DNA of 64,000 bases from Okapia johnstoni (taxonomy: Eukaryota; Chordata; Mammalia; Artiodactyla; Giraffidae), in assembly GCA_024291935.2 (NCBI GenBank), contig CM044320.1, positions 36,362,001 through 36,426,000 on the forward strand. The letters run 5' to 3'. The notes beneath the pieces were generated by a model. The model had not been told where the DNA came from. It searched no databases and saw only the letters and a list, made by a program, of their open reading frames with translations. Shown piece by piece: positions 33,901-46,011 of the stretch (within the stretch, counting starts at the first letter, position 1; every line of letters starts with the position of its first letter). Made by a program: the position numbers and the translations under genes.

Positions 33901-36900
33901 AGTGGTGAATGGGAGGCACAGGAGAGGCCGAGAGGAGCTATCTCATGTCCAAGGTCAGGAGCAGTGGCTGCTTTGCTGGAGCAGCCATGAAGAGATATCC
34001 CACGTCCAAGGCAAGAGAAACCCAAATAAAACGGTAGGTGCTGAGAGAGGGCATCAAAGGGCAGACAGACTGAAACCACAATCACAGAAAAGTAGCCAAT
34101 CTGATCACATGGACCACAGCCTTGTCTAACTCAATGAAACTAAGCCATGCCGTGTGGGGCCACCCAAGATGGACAGGTCATCATGGAGAGGGCTGACAGA
34201 ATGTGGTCCACTGGAGAAGGGAATGGCAAACCGCTTCAGTATTTTTACCTTGAGAACCCCATGAACAGTATGAAAAGGCAAAAAGATAAGACACTTAAAG
34301 ATGAACTCCCCAGGTCAGTAGGTGCCCAATATGCTACTGCAGATCAGTGGAGAAATAACTCCAGAAAGAATGAAGGGATGGAACCAAAGCAAAAACAACA
34401 CCCCATTGTGGATGTGACTGGTGATAGAAGCAGGGTCCGATGCTATAAAGAGCAATATTGCATAGGAACCTGGAATGTTAGGTGCATGAATCAAGGCAAA
34501 CTGGAAGAGGTCAAGCAGGAGATGGCAAGAGTGAATGTCAACATTCTAGGAATGAGCGAACTAAGGTGGACTTGAATGGGTGAATTTAACTCAGATGACC
34601 GTTATATCTACTACTGTGGGCAGGAATCCCTTAGAAGAAATGGAGTAGCCATCATAGTCAACACAAGAGTCTGAAATGCAGTACTTGAACGCAATCTCAA
34701 AAATGACAGAATAATATCTATTCATTTCCAAGGCAAACCATTCAATATCACAGTAATCCAAGTCTATGCCCCAACAAGTATCGCTGAAGAAGTTGAAGTT
34801 GAATGGTTGTGTGAAGACCTACAAGACCTTTTAGAACTAACACTCAAAAAAGATGTCCTTTTCATTATAGGGGACTGGAATGCAAAAGTAAGAAGTTAAG
34901 AAACACCTGGAGTAACAGGCAAATTTGGCCTTGGAGTACAGAATGAAGCAGGGCAAAGGCTAATAGAGGTTGGCCAAGAGAACGCACAGGTCATAGCAAA
35001 CACCCTCTTCCAACAACAAAAGAGAAGACTCTACACATGGACATCACCGTATCAGTTCAGTTCAGTTCAGTCGTTCAGTCGTGTCCGACTCTTTGCGACC
35101 CCATGAACTGCAGTGTGCCAGGCCTCTCTGTCCATCATCAGCTTCTGGAGTCTACCCAAACCCACGTCCATCGAATCAGTGATGCATTCCAACCATCTCA
35201 TCCTCTGTCGTCCCCTTCTCCTCCTGCCCCCAATCCCACCCAGCATTAGGGTCTTTTCCAATGAGTCAACACTTCTCATGAGGTGGCCAAAGTATTGGAG
35301 TTTCAGCTTCAATATCAGTCCTTCCAATGAACACCCAGGACTGATCTCCTTTAAGATGGATTGATTGGATCTCCTTGCAGTCCAAGGGACTCTCAAGAGT
35401 CTTCTCCAACACCACAGTTCAAAAGCATCAATTCTGTGGCACTCAGCTTTCTTCACCATCCAACTCTCACATCCATATATGACCACTGGAAAAACCATAG
35501 CCTTGACTAGACGGACTTTTGTTGGCAAAGTAATGTCTCTGCTGTTTAATATGCTGTCTAGGTTGGTCATAACTTTCCTTCCAAGGAGTAAGCGTCTTTT
35601 AATTTCATGGCTGCAATCACCATCTGCAGTGATTTTGGAGCCCACAAAAATAAAGTCTGACACTGTTTCCACTGTTTCCCCATCTATTTGCCATGAAGTG
35701 ATGGGACCAGATGCCATGATCTTAGTTTTCTGAACGTTGAGCTTTAAGCCAACTTTTTCACTCTCCTCTTTCACTTTCATCAAGAGGCTCTTTAATTCTT
35801 CTTCGCTTTCTGCCATAAGGGTGGCATCATCTGCATATCTGAGGTTATTGATATTTCTCCTGGCAATCTTGATTCCAGCTTGCGTTTCTTCCAGCCCTGC
35901 ATTTCTCATGATGTACTCTGCATATCAGTTAAATACGCAGGGTGACAATATACAGCCTTGACATACTCCTTTTCCTATTTGGAACCAGTCTGTTGTTCCA
36001 TGTCCAGTTCTAACTGTTGCTTCCTGACCTGAATACAGGTTTCTCAAGAGACAGGTCAGGTGGTCTGGTATTCCCATCTCTTTCAGAATTTTCCACAGTT
36101 TATTGTGATCCACACAGTCAAAGGCTTTGGCATAGTCAATAAAGCAGAAATAGATGTTTTTCTGGAACTCTCTTGCTTTTTCGATGATCCAGCGGATATT
36201 GGCAATTTGATCTCTGGTTCCTCTGCCTATGGTCAACACCAAAATCAGATTGATTATATTCTTTGCAGCCAAAGATGGAGAAGCTCTAAAGAGTCAGCAA
36301 AAACAAGACCGGAAGCTGATTGTGGCTCAGACCATGAACTCCTTATTGCCAAATTCAGACTGAAATTGAAGAAAGTGGGGAAAACCACTAGACCCTTCAG
36401 GTATGACTTAAATCAAATCCCTTATGGTTATACAGTGGAAGTGAGAAATAGATTTAAGAGACCAGATCTGATAGACAGAGTGCCTGATGAACTATGGATG
36501 GAGGTTCATGACATTGTACAGGAGACAGGGGTCAAGAAAATCCCCAAGAAAAACAAATGCAAAATGGCATAATGGCTGTCTAAGGAGGCCTTACAAATAG
36601 CTGTGAAAAGAAGAGAAGCAAAAAAACAAAGGAGAAAAGGAAAGATATTCCCATCTGAATGCAGAGTTCCAAAGAATCACCAGGAGAGATAAGAAAGCTT
36701 TCCTCAGCGATCAATACAAAGAAATAGAGGAAAACAATAGAATGGGAAAGACTAGAGATCTCTTCAAGAAAATTAGAGAGACCAAGGGAACATTTCATGC
36801 AAAAATGGGCACAATAAAGGACAGAAACAGTATGGACCTAACAGAAGCAGAAGATGTTAAGAAGAGGTGGCAAGAATACACAGAAAAACTATACAAAAAA

Positions 36901-38493
36901 GATATTCATGACCCAGATAATCACGATGGTGTGATCACTCACCTAGAGCCAGACATCCTGGAATGTGAAGTCAAGTGGACCTTAGGAAGCATCACTGTGA
37001 ACAAAGCTAGTGGAGGTGATGTAATTCCAGTTGAGCTATTTCAAAGTCTAAAAGATGATGCTGTGAAAGTGCTACACTCAATTTGTCAGCAAATTTGGAA
37101 AACTCAGCAGTGGCCACAGTGGCCTTTTCCACTGACCTGGAAAAGGTCAATTTTCATTCCAGTCCCAAAGAAAATCAATGCCAAAGAATGCTCAAACTAC
37201 CACACAATTGCACTTACCTCACACGCTAGTAGAACAATGCTTAAGATTCTCCAAGCCAGGCTTCAGCAATACGTGAACCATAAACTTCCAGATGTTCAAG
37301 CTGGATTTAGAAAAGGCAGAGGAACCAGAGATCAAATTGTCAACATTCGCTGGATCATCGAAAAAGCAAGGGAGTTCCAGAGAAACATCTATTTCTGCTT
37401 TATTGACTATGCCAAAGCCTTTGACTGTGTGGATCACAATAAACTGTGGAAAATTCTGAAAGAGATGGGAATACCAGACCACCTGACCTGTCTCTTGAGA
37501 AACTTCTATGCAGGTCAGGAAGCAACAGTTAGAACTGGACATGGAACAACAGACTGGTTCCAAATAGGAAAAGGAGTACGTCAAGGCTGTATATTGTCAC
37601 CCTGCGTATTTAACTGATATGCAGAGTACATCATGAGAAATGCAGGGCTGGAAGAAACGCAAGCTGGAATCAAGATTGCCAGGAGAAATATCAATAACCT
37701 CAGATATGCAGATGATGCCACCCTTATGGCAGAAAGCGAAGAAGAACTAAAGAGCCTCTTGATGAAAGTGAAAGAGGAGAGTGAAAAAGTTGGCTTAAAG
37801 CTCAACGTTCAGAAAACTAAGATCATGGCATCTGGTCCCATCACTTCATGGCAAATAGATGGAGAAACAATGGAAACAGTGAGAGACTTTATTTTTGTGG
37901 GCTCCAAAATCACTGCAGATGGTGATTGCAGCCATGAAATTAAAAGACGCTTACTCCTTGGAAGGAAAGTTATGACCAACCTAGCTAGACAGTATATTAA
38001 AAAGCAGAGACATTACTTTGTCAACAATGGCCCATCTAGTCAAGGCTGTGGATTTTCCAGTAGTCATGTTGGATGTGAGAGCCGGACGGTGAAGAAAGCT
38101 GAGCACCGAAGAATTGATGCTTTTGAACTGTATTGTTGGAGAAGACTCTTGAGAGTCCCTTGGACTGCAAGGAGATCCAATCAGTCCATTCTAAAGGAGA
38201 TCAGTCCTGGGTGTTCATTGGAAGGACTGATGTTGAAGCTGAAACTCCAATACTTTGGCCACCTCATGCAAAGAGCTGACTCATTTGAAAAGACCCTGCT
38301 GCCGGGAAAGATTGAGGGCAGGAGGAGAAGGGAATGACAAAGGATAAGATGGTTGGATGGCATCACCGACTCAACAGACATGAGTTTGAGTAAACTCTGG
38401 AAGTTGGTGATGGACAGGGAGGCCTGGCGTGCTGCAGTTTATGAGATCGCAAAGAGTCGGACACAACTGAGGGACTGAACGGAAATGAGCTGT
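33901..38493 (+). mobile_element. BovB LINE, full-length, split by a nested BovB
   Basis: Flanked by the 10 bp repeat CCTTGCAAAA at 33891-33900 and 38494-38503. Without the nested copy (35051-36229) its length is about 3.4 kb, that of a full-length BovB. Order: 5' region to about 34380; endonuclease with GTWNVRCMN near 34470, GDWNAKV near 34874 and GSDHELL near 36328; reverse transcriptase (frame 36742-37617, 291 codons); YADD near 37704; C-terminal region (frame 37633-38337). Stops at 34573-34575, about 34672, about 34897 and 37615-37617 and the nested insertion disable it. It carries two small lesions near 37981-38075. Confidence 0.96.
35051..36229 (-). mobile_element. Nested BovB, 5'-truncated, inverted inside a BovB
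   Basis: TTCAG-type 3' tail at 35054-35072 and 5' end within the reverse transcriptase. The host BovB reads ATGGACATCACC before it and ATGGTCAACACC after it, which are adjacent in BovB, so this is a clean insertion with at most a few bases duplicated. A 280-codon minus frame (35067-35909) keeps the YADD motif and whole C-terminus; upstream of it lies an in-frame TGA shared with the host at 37615-37617. It forms an inverted repeat with host sequence at about 37310-38480. Confidence 0.95.
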
Positions 38494-39415
38494 CCTTGCA
38501 AAACAAGCCAGCCTCATCAGTGCTGAAAATCTGCTTTTTCACATAATGCTTTTCTTGTCAACCACTTAGCAGGTATTTTTGAAATTCTTCTATAGCTTCT
38601 TGATCTGCAGAATTTACCTCATCTTTAAGTTAACATTTTTTTTTTGTAATACTGTATCATCTTTTGAAACGTGTCAGCAAGCTAGCACTAGCCCAGAAAT
38701 GTTTTTCTAGTCGTGGGTAACATGACTTTAAATTTCTTTGGCTCTCAACCTCACATTATTGCTGTCCACTATGCTTTTTTAATGGGTCATTATCTCATGA
38801 ATGCATTATCTTAGCCACTTTATCATCATTTCCATAGCTTCATCACACACTCTAGTCTTATGTTAACACTTTCCAGAGTGGCTTCATGTGCAAAGCAGTG
38901 AATTTCTTTTTCCTATTTATGGATGTATCCTATTGCAGACTTATAAACATTGAACTCACAGCCAATACCACTATGACTCAGGCCCAAGGGAAGCTTGTCC
39001 AGAACACAGATTTTTCTCCATAAGGCAGATCACAGTCTTCCTATGCCTAAGACCACTGTACAGCACTTCAGCACTACACTTAAAGGCCACTTTAAACAGT
39101 GAACTCACCAAAAAACCGATCAAAAATATGAAAAATATGGTACATTAGACTTTAGATTGTGCTTCCCCCACCCCCCCAAAAAAGAAACTTTTGTTCACAG
39201 TATGAGAATTTAAGCAAGAAGTCAGGGCATCTAACCTCTAACCTCAGTTGGGAACATACATGACAAGCAATTCAAATTTTTTGTCACTCTTTGCATGTTC
39301 AAAAATGATCATAAAAACATTGCAAATATTGACTTGGGAGTTGCAAAAAATTTTAGCAAGTAGGTGAATTCACAAATATGGTATCCAGAAATAACAAGGA
39401 TCAACTATAGATATA
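38494..39415 (+). mobile_element. Tigger-like DNA transposon, right part
   Basis: TAAACATTGAACTCACAGCC, CATAAGGCAGATCACAGTCT and a terminal region with TTGACTTGGGAGTTGCAAAA and ATATGGTATCCAGAAATAAC resemble the 3' half and terminal inverted repeat of the element started at 33590. No frame survives. Family assignment is by resemblance only. Confidence 0.5.
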
Positions 39416-40209
39416 GATATAAATGTAAGTATAAATATAGTTTCGTATCTCTGATAGAACTCTAATAACTGTTACAGCTTGTATCATTAATTATTCTGGA
39501 AATGTCTAAAATCCATTGGGGTATTTGTTATTGAATTCAGAATTGTATCTGATTAGCAGGTGTTGAACAAACATGAATAAATATTTGTATAATTAAACTC
39601 ACAGAATTGACTATGTTTCATAAAACATCCTGACATAAAATGTAATGGAATGGAGGCAAGTTAACCAACATATAATTTCAGTGTCCTGCTCACTCAAATG
39701 GGTCTCAGGCCAGCATGAAGAGGAGAAGGTACCCACCCACCCAGACTGTCAGCTATGCAGCATGTATTGCCTCAGGTGATAAGAGAAGAAAAAAGGAAAA
39801 GAAAAGTCTAAAAGGGAAAAAATTTCATAGGACACCTCTAATCAACATAACATAATTTAAAAATAAAGTAATGCCCATGGGCTGAAATGATAAAGTAGAG
39901 GGAAATGAACCACAATTTAGAAAGGAAGGAGATTCTGAGTTAAGGGGGAATTAAGGTGGGGGCAGTGTCATAAAGGATCTGAATCTCAGGGTCATTGTAA
40001 AGGAAAAGCACAGTGACTTGCAACACAGAGGAAAGATGCTTCTGAAGATAACAAAAACAAGTAAACAAAACAAGCAAACAAAAGAACAGGCTATGGTGGT
40101 TTGCCAGGAAAACATTTAAACATTTCTCCACAGTATAGATCCAGGTATAACAATAAATTGGACAATACAAAGTTGAGAACCAGAACTGCAGAAAAAAACT
40201 CTGCAGAAG
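39416..40209. other. No gene or repeat recognised
   Basis: AT- and purine-rich sequence with no frame above about 76 codons and no repeat that I can name. Confidence 0.4.
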
Positions 40210-40219
40210 AAAATGCCAT

Positions 40220-40433
40220 CATGCTCATGCTCAGTCGCTTCACTTTGTCCGACTCCTTGCGAGCCCATGGACTGTAGCCCACCAGTCTCCTCTCTCCATG
40301 GGATTCTCCAGGCAACAATACTGGAGTGGGTTGCCATTCCCTTCTCCAGGGCATCTTCCTGACCCAAGGATTGAACCCACATTTCCTGCATTGCAGATGG
40401 CTTATTTTACTGCTGAGCCACTAGGGAAGCCCC
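40220..40433 (-). mobile_element. Bov-tA SINE with target-site duplication
   Basis: Reverse-orientation SINE (GACTGTAGCCCACCAGTCTC; AATACTGGAGTGGGTTGCCA; head ending CACTAGGGAAGCCCC). AAAATGCCAT flanks it at 40210-40219 and 40434-40443. Confidence 0.95.
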
Positions 40434-40550
40434 AAAATGCCATAGCAAACAGCATAAATGAACACACATTTTTGTTAACACACGACGCCTTAAGCCTTAG
40501 TACCCCACAGGCATAATTATCTACTACAGAAATTATAACATTCTTAAATG

Positions 40551-40566
40551 TAGGTAAATTTACCTA
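40551..40566. repeat. 16 bp perfect palindrome
   Basis: TAGGTAAATTTACCTA equals its own reverse complement. It could be chance or a dimeric protein site; nothing nearby points to a function. Confidence 0.9.
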
Positions 40567-40764
40567 AATACCAAAAACAATAAAGAAAATTAAATTCTTA
40601 CAATAGAATGCATAAAAGGAAAGAGAAGATATTATGGAAAAAAGGAAAGAGAGATATTATGTACTAAGAAGACAATATTTGTCTTACAGAAGAAAAGAAG
40701 ATGGCTCTTTGAATTGTTTTCTCTGGACCAGAACATGGCAAAGACTTGTCTTCCAATTAAATAG

Positions 40765-40923
40765 CTCTTATATATATATACACATGATATATATATACAT
40801 AGAACTCTAATATATACATATGTACATATACATACATATATATATATACATGATATATATGTGTGTGTGTATATATATATAGTTCCTATATACATATATA
40901 TTATTATTATTATTATTATTATT
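40765..40923. repeat. Compound TA/CA/TG microsatellite and (ATT)n
   Basis: Interleaved TATATACA, ATGTACATATAC and GTGTGTGT tracts, ending in an (ATT)n array at 40899-40922. Confidence 0.92.
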
Positions 40924-41576
40924 TCCATGGATGATTTCCTGGAAATTTCCAGGGATAATTCAATTTAAATGATTCAAAGGAGGGTACCTTAGTGAGTGAC
41001 CAGTTACAACTGTTCATTATTTCATTCAACTACTCATATTTTGGGTCTTTAACATAAGCCAGGCACTACTCCAGGTGCTGGGAATACAGTAATGAACAAG
41101 GGACTTGAGGCCTCTGCATTTATGGAGCTTACGTTCTACTGAAGGGTACAAACAGCAGACAAAGGAGCAAGAAATTGCCCATGTCATTAAGTGTTATGCA
41201 GAAAATAAAATGTGTTCGAGAATGACCTGGAGCTGCCTTAGATTGTATGAGAAAGACTGGCCTCTCTGAGGAGGCTGGACATGTAAGCTAAGACCTGAAT
41301 GACAAGAAAAGAATGACACCACCAAGATCCAGGGCAAGAGCATTTTAGAGTGAAAACCAGCACAAAAGGCCGTGTTTGGGGATGTGGTGGCATGTTTCAA
41401 GATCAGAAGGTAACCAAGGGTGAATGGAATGTTGTGAACAAGGGTAGATGTGATAGGAAACAGGGTCAGAGAGGTGTGCAGATACCATGCGTTGAAGGTC
41501 TTTTAGGTAAGGTGAGGAAGCGGTGAGTCATTCTAAGTGGAATGGGAAGCCAAGAGAGGTGTTGAAACATATTAAG

Positions 41577-41785
41577 GGCTTCCCAGGTGGTGCTAGTGGT
41601 AAAGAACCTGACTGCCAATGCAAGAGAAACCCAGGTTCAAACCCTGAGTTAGGAAAATCCCCTGGAGGAGGGCAGAGCTACCCACTCCAGTATTCTTGGT
41701 CTGGGAAATCCCATGGACAGAGGAGCTATAATCCATGGTGTCACAAAGAGTCAGACACAGCTTAGTGACTGAACAATGACAACAA
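41577..41785 (+). mobile_element. Bov-tA SINE
   Basis: Head GGGCTTCCCAGGTGGTGCTA, body CTACCCACTCCAGTATTCTT, end AGTCAGACACAGCTTAGTGA and an AAC-type tail near 41773. Confidence 0.92.
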
Positions 41786-42157
41786 AGACAAAATATAATA
41801 ATACTCTTTTTAAAAGATCTCTCTGGTGAGTGAATAATGGGTTACAGAAGTAGAAAGACCAGTCAGAATCTCTTGATCTAGAATAGATGGAGATGAAGAT
41901 GACTTGGATTAGGAGAGTGTCAACAGAGATGAAGCAAAGTAGACAAATTTAGGTATGGTTGGAAGGTATTGTTAAGAATTACATCAGGGAAAGGGAAAAT
42001 TCAGATTTCTGACTTGAGTGACTGGACAGATGCTGATGCCATTCCATGAGATGAGGAAGCTTAGGAGATATTTGAGAAGGAAGTTTTAAACACCTATTAG
42101 ACATCTAACTGAAAATGTCAAGTGAGAATTTGAATGTACAGCTCTAGCGTTTAGGAG

Positions 42158-42436
42158 GGAGAAGGCAATGGCACCCCACTCCAGTACTCTTGCCTGGAAA
42201 ATCCCATGGAAGGAGGAGCCTGGTAGTCTGCAGTCCATGCGGTCGCGAAGAGTCAGACACAACTGAACGACTTCACTTTCAATTTTCACTTTCATGCATT
42301 GGAGAAGGAAATGGCAACCCACTCCAGTGTTCTTGCCTGGAGAATCCCAGGGACGGGGGGAGCCTGGTGGGCTACCGTCTATGGGATCGCACAGAGTTGG
42401 ACACGACTGAAGCAACCTAGCAGCAGCAGCAGCAGT
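42158..42436 (+). mobile_element. BovA2 SINE (two BovA bodies, no tRNA head)
   Basis: Two body units in tandem: GGCACCCCACTCCAGTACTC and, after a linker with TTCACTTTCATGCATT, GGCAACCCACTCCAGTGTTC. It ends in an (AGC)n tail at 42419-42436. No tRNA-like head is present. GTTTAGGAG flanks it at 42149-42157 and 42437-42445. Confidence 0.95.
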
Positions 42437-42597
42437 GTTTAGGAGTGGAGATAAACTTGAGTGTCCACAGCTTATATATGATATATAAAACCATAAGACT
42501 AGATAAGAGCACTAGAGGAGAGAGTATATATATGGAAAAAAAGAAATGTCTGTGCAGAGATACAGGGAATGTCATTATTTAGCCATCAAGCTGACTT

Positions 42598-43048
42598 GTG
42601 GTGGTAACAGCCTCTAAGATGGCCCATCTCCTGGTATCCATGCCCTTGGGCAGTGACTCCCACGCTCCATCAACAATGAATCAGGGTTAGTGTGTGTGAC
42701 CAATAGAACACTGTAAAAGTAACGGTGCAAGACTATCAAGGTTTAGTCATATAAGGCATTGCAGCATCTACACAGCTCTCTTGGCTTACTCAAAGGAAAG
42801 TCAGTTACCATGTTGTGAGGATACTCAAGTAGCACCATAGAGGAGCCATATGAGTGAGTCAGTCCAAGTTAAGCCTTCAGATGACTACAGACCCCACTGA
42901 CAACTGATTGCAACTACATCATACCCCAAGTCACTCCCAAATTCCTGACCCACAAAAACTGAGAAAGATAATCAGGAATTATCGTTTTAAGCCGTTAAGT
43001 TTTGAGATGATTTATTAAGCAGAACTATAACAGTATTAATAGGTAGCA
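42598..43048 (+). mobile_element. MLT1-type (MaLR) LTR
   Basis: GCCTCTAAGATGGCCCATCT, TACCATGTTGTGAGGATACT, AAATTCCTGACCCACAAAAA and GTTTTAAGCCGTTAAGTTTT are landmark stretches of MLT1C/D-like LTRs. It lies within the ancient repeat. Confidence 0.8.
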
Positions 43049-43634
43049 AGCAAAGAAGACCAAGGGGAAAGAGTCAATGTATTAGAAAGATAATCAGAAA
43101 AAAAAAAGGATGTAGCAGAGGGAAGACTTATAGGTTGAAAGGGAGAGAAGATGTGAAACAATCATTTTGGAGTATGTAAACATGAATGGACTAGAAAGTT
43201 CAGTAAGATTGATGGGTAGCATTGGGTTGTCACTTGAGATTTATATTCATTAATCTGCAAGTTCTGTGTTTTTTTTTCCTTGAATATTTAGTTATTTGGA
43301 TCTAGCAGAATAGGTAGGAAAATGGGTTAAGTAAAGTTGTGGTTTTGCCAGATGAATATGAAGAAAAGAGAGAGCAAGAAGGGAGTTAATGTTAAATGAC
43401 AAGAACTCTGAAGATGACCCGTAGGCTCTAACATGACCAAGAAAGGTAGAAATGATGTGGATACTGACTGGGAGTTAAATGCAGTAGGATGTGAAACTTG
43501 GTGATCCTGGTGGAAAGGAAGAAATGCTAGAGAGGAAACATCAGAGGAAGTAAGCTGGAAGGGAAGAAGGCACTTTGCTTAAAATTCAGATTTTAGATAC
43601 ACTATAGTCCTTGATGAAGATAAACAGATAGAAG

Positions 43635-43880
43635 TGAAAATTACTTTTAAAAATAATATCTCACATTTATCAATCATATACTATGTTTCAAACATTGTCT
43701 TAAGAACTTTTCATTTATTATCGTGCTTCTCATAAGAAACTTCATTTTCCCGACAAGGAAGCTGAAGCACAGAAATTAAGTGGCATACCAGAACTCTTAC
43801 AAGTAGGAGCACTGGAATTCAAACCCAGGCAACACTGGACTGCAGAGCATACATTTTTAATCAGCCTGCCACAATAACTA
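43635..43880 (-). repeat. MIR SINE
   Basis: Reverse-complement MIR with ATCATATACTATGTTTCAAA, AGGAAGCTGAAGCACAGAAA and GAATTCAAACCCAGGCAACA. Confidence 0.85.
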
Positions 43881-44544
43881 CATGTGTGAGCAACCAATGA
43901 CTGCAACAAAAAGAATTATTGTGGGGTGCTTCTCTTTTTGAAGGAAGATGGAGCAGAGGTGATGAGACGCCAGTATAGGATGTCCAGTTCATTTCTACCA
44001 ACCACAGCATATTACTGGAGAGAAAAAAATTATGGCCTTTACTCAAGAGGACTGCAGTGTCATCAGAGGAAATTTACGTTTCACTTGGTCCAAGTAGGTG
44101 AAGAGAATGTGGAATGGAGAAGCTAGCTAAAGACAGTTGTGGGGTGCACAATGGAGGTGTTTGGGATGGCATGAATAGGAAGGGGATATCTAGAATAGGG
44201 TGAGAATATGAGCATTGATACATAAGCTGGGAGTTCCGGTCTTCTCATAGCAGAGGAAGAAAAGAGAATGAGAAGCAGGAGACAAATTGGTCCTCTCGTT
44301 CTATTCGAACCAAAGGGCCTGGGCCACAGAGCAACTCTTCTCACTTGCAGTTCCCGGTGGTATGGTGGCCCAGAGAAGCATGAAGGCCCTCTGCTGATCA
44401 TACCTTTTGGACCCTGACAAAATAAAATTTGTCAGTTTCTTGTATGTTATTCCTGCATGAAGACATTGAGAGGGGCTAGAGCTTTAGGAGGAAGTTTATG
44501 GATTCCGAGACTCTTATCATTTCACTGTAACCTGGAAAATAAGT
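43881..44544. other. No gene or repeat recognised
   Basis: Purine-rich sequence; frames of 60-92 codons on both strands without recognisable domains. Confidence 0.4.
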
Positions 44545-46000
44545 TCATGCTTTGAGCCATTTATTGATAATTAAGGACAGGCATGTAGACCAATGGAACA
44601 GAATAATGAGCTCAGAAATAAACCCACACACCTACAGCCAATTAATCTATGACAAAGGAGGCAAAAAATACAGTAGAAAAAAGTCTCTTCAATAAGTTGT
44701 GCTGGGAAAACTGGACAATCACATGTAAAAGAATGAAATTAGAACATTCTCCAACACCATATACAAAAATAAACTCAAAATTAATTAGAGAGCTAAATGT
44801 AAGACCAGAAACTCAATCTCCTAAAAGAGAACATAGGCAGAGCACACTTTGACATAAATCATGGCAATATTTTTTTGAATCTGTCTCCTAAGGCAAAAGA
44901 AAGAAAAATAAATAAATGGGATCTAATTAAACTGAAAGGAAACCACCAACAAAATGAAAAGACCACCAAAGGAACTGGAGAAAACATTTGCAAATGATAT
45001 GATGGATATGGGGTTAATATTCAACATATACAAACAGCTCATGCAACACAATATCAAAAAGATAATAAAAACAAACAACCTAATCAAAAAAAAAAAAAGA
45101 AAAGAAACAGGCAGAAGAACTGAATAAACATTTTTCCAGGGAAGATATATAGATGGCCAGCAGGCATGTGAAAAGATTCTCAACATCATTAATCACCAGG
45201 GAAATGCAAGTCAAAATCAAAATGAGAACTCACCTCACATCAGTCAGAATGACTAGCATCAAAATGTCGACAAATAATAAATGCTTGTGAGGATGCTTAG
45301 AAAAGGGAACCCTTGTACTCTGTTAGTGGGAATATGAATTAGTGCAGCCAGTATGGGAAATGATATAGAGGATTCCCTAGAAATTAAAAATAGACCTACC
45401 ACACAACCCAGAAATTCCATTCTTGGGTATACATCTAGAAAAATGCAAACATCAGTTTGAAAAGATACATGCACCTCAGTGTTCAGAGCAGCACTATCAA
45501 CAATAGCCAAAATATAGAAGCAACCCAAGTGTCCATCGACAGATGGATGGATAAAGAAGGTGTAGTATATATGCAAAGGAATATTATTCAGCCAAAACAA
45601 GAATAAAATTCTGTCCTCTGCAACAATGTGGATGGAACTAGACGATATTATGTGGAGTGAAATAAGTCAGAGAGAGAAAGACAAATACTGTATGATATCA
45701 CTTATATGTATTATCTAAAAAATAACACAAGTGAATGTCTATAGCAAAACAGAAACAGACACACAGATATAGAAAACAAACTAACCATTACTTTGTTGGG
45801 GAGAGGGAAGATGGGAGCAAGTTAGGGGTATGGGATTAAGAGATACAAAATATTGTATATAAAATGATGAGCAACCAGGATATATTGTACAGTACAGGGA
45901 ATTATTTATCTTCTATAACTTTCAATGGAGAACAGTCTGTAAAAATACTGAATCATAATGCCGTACACCTGAAATTAAAAATCAACTAAACTTCATTCTA
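44545..46000 (+). mobile_element. L1, 5'-truncated: ORF2 C-terminus and 3' UTR
   Basis: ORF2 pieces include AGACCAATGGAACAGAATAA, CTTCAATAAGTTGTGCTGGG and AAATAAGTCAGAGAGAGAAA; the 3' UTR holds TGAGCAACCAGGATATATTG and ends AAATCAACTAAACTTCATTC. Frames are broken. The 3' UTR differs from that of the copies at 55001 and 62979, so it is another, older subfamily. Confidence 0.88.
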
Positions 46001-46011
46001 AATAGGAGGCA

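Larger units (their letters stand above)
41010..43540 (+). repeat. Long ancient mammalian repeat, split three times
   Basis: CAGGCACTACTCCAGGTGCT, TATGGAGCTTACGTTCTACT, GGCCTCTCTGAGGAGGCTGG, AGTGGAATGGGAAGCCAAGA and GACATCTAACTGAAAATGTC follow in the order of an old interspersed family that I know by sequence but cannot name. It is interrupted by SINEs at 41577 and 42158 and an MLT1 LTR at 42598, and seems to resume each time. The right limit is uncertain. Confidence 0.5.

Noticed and set aside
35067..35909. 280-codon minus-strand open frame as a gene
   Set aside because: It is the reverse transcriptase/C-terminal part of a 5'-truncated BovB, with an in-frame stop just upstream and no start or promoter of its own.
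36742..37617. 291-codon frame as a functional reverse transcriptase
   Set aside because: It lacks the endonuclease, stops before YADD, and lies in an element with many stops and a nested insertion.
40551..40566. 16 bp palindrome as an operator-like site
   Set aside because: AT-rich palindromes of this size are expected now and then in 64 kb, and no nearby gene or repeat of the motif supports a role.
41010..43540. Unique regulatory or gene sequence
   Set aside because: Landmarks follow the order of an old dispersed mammalian repeat, and the SINEs and MLT1 LTR interrupt it cleanly.
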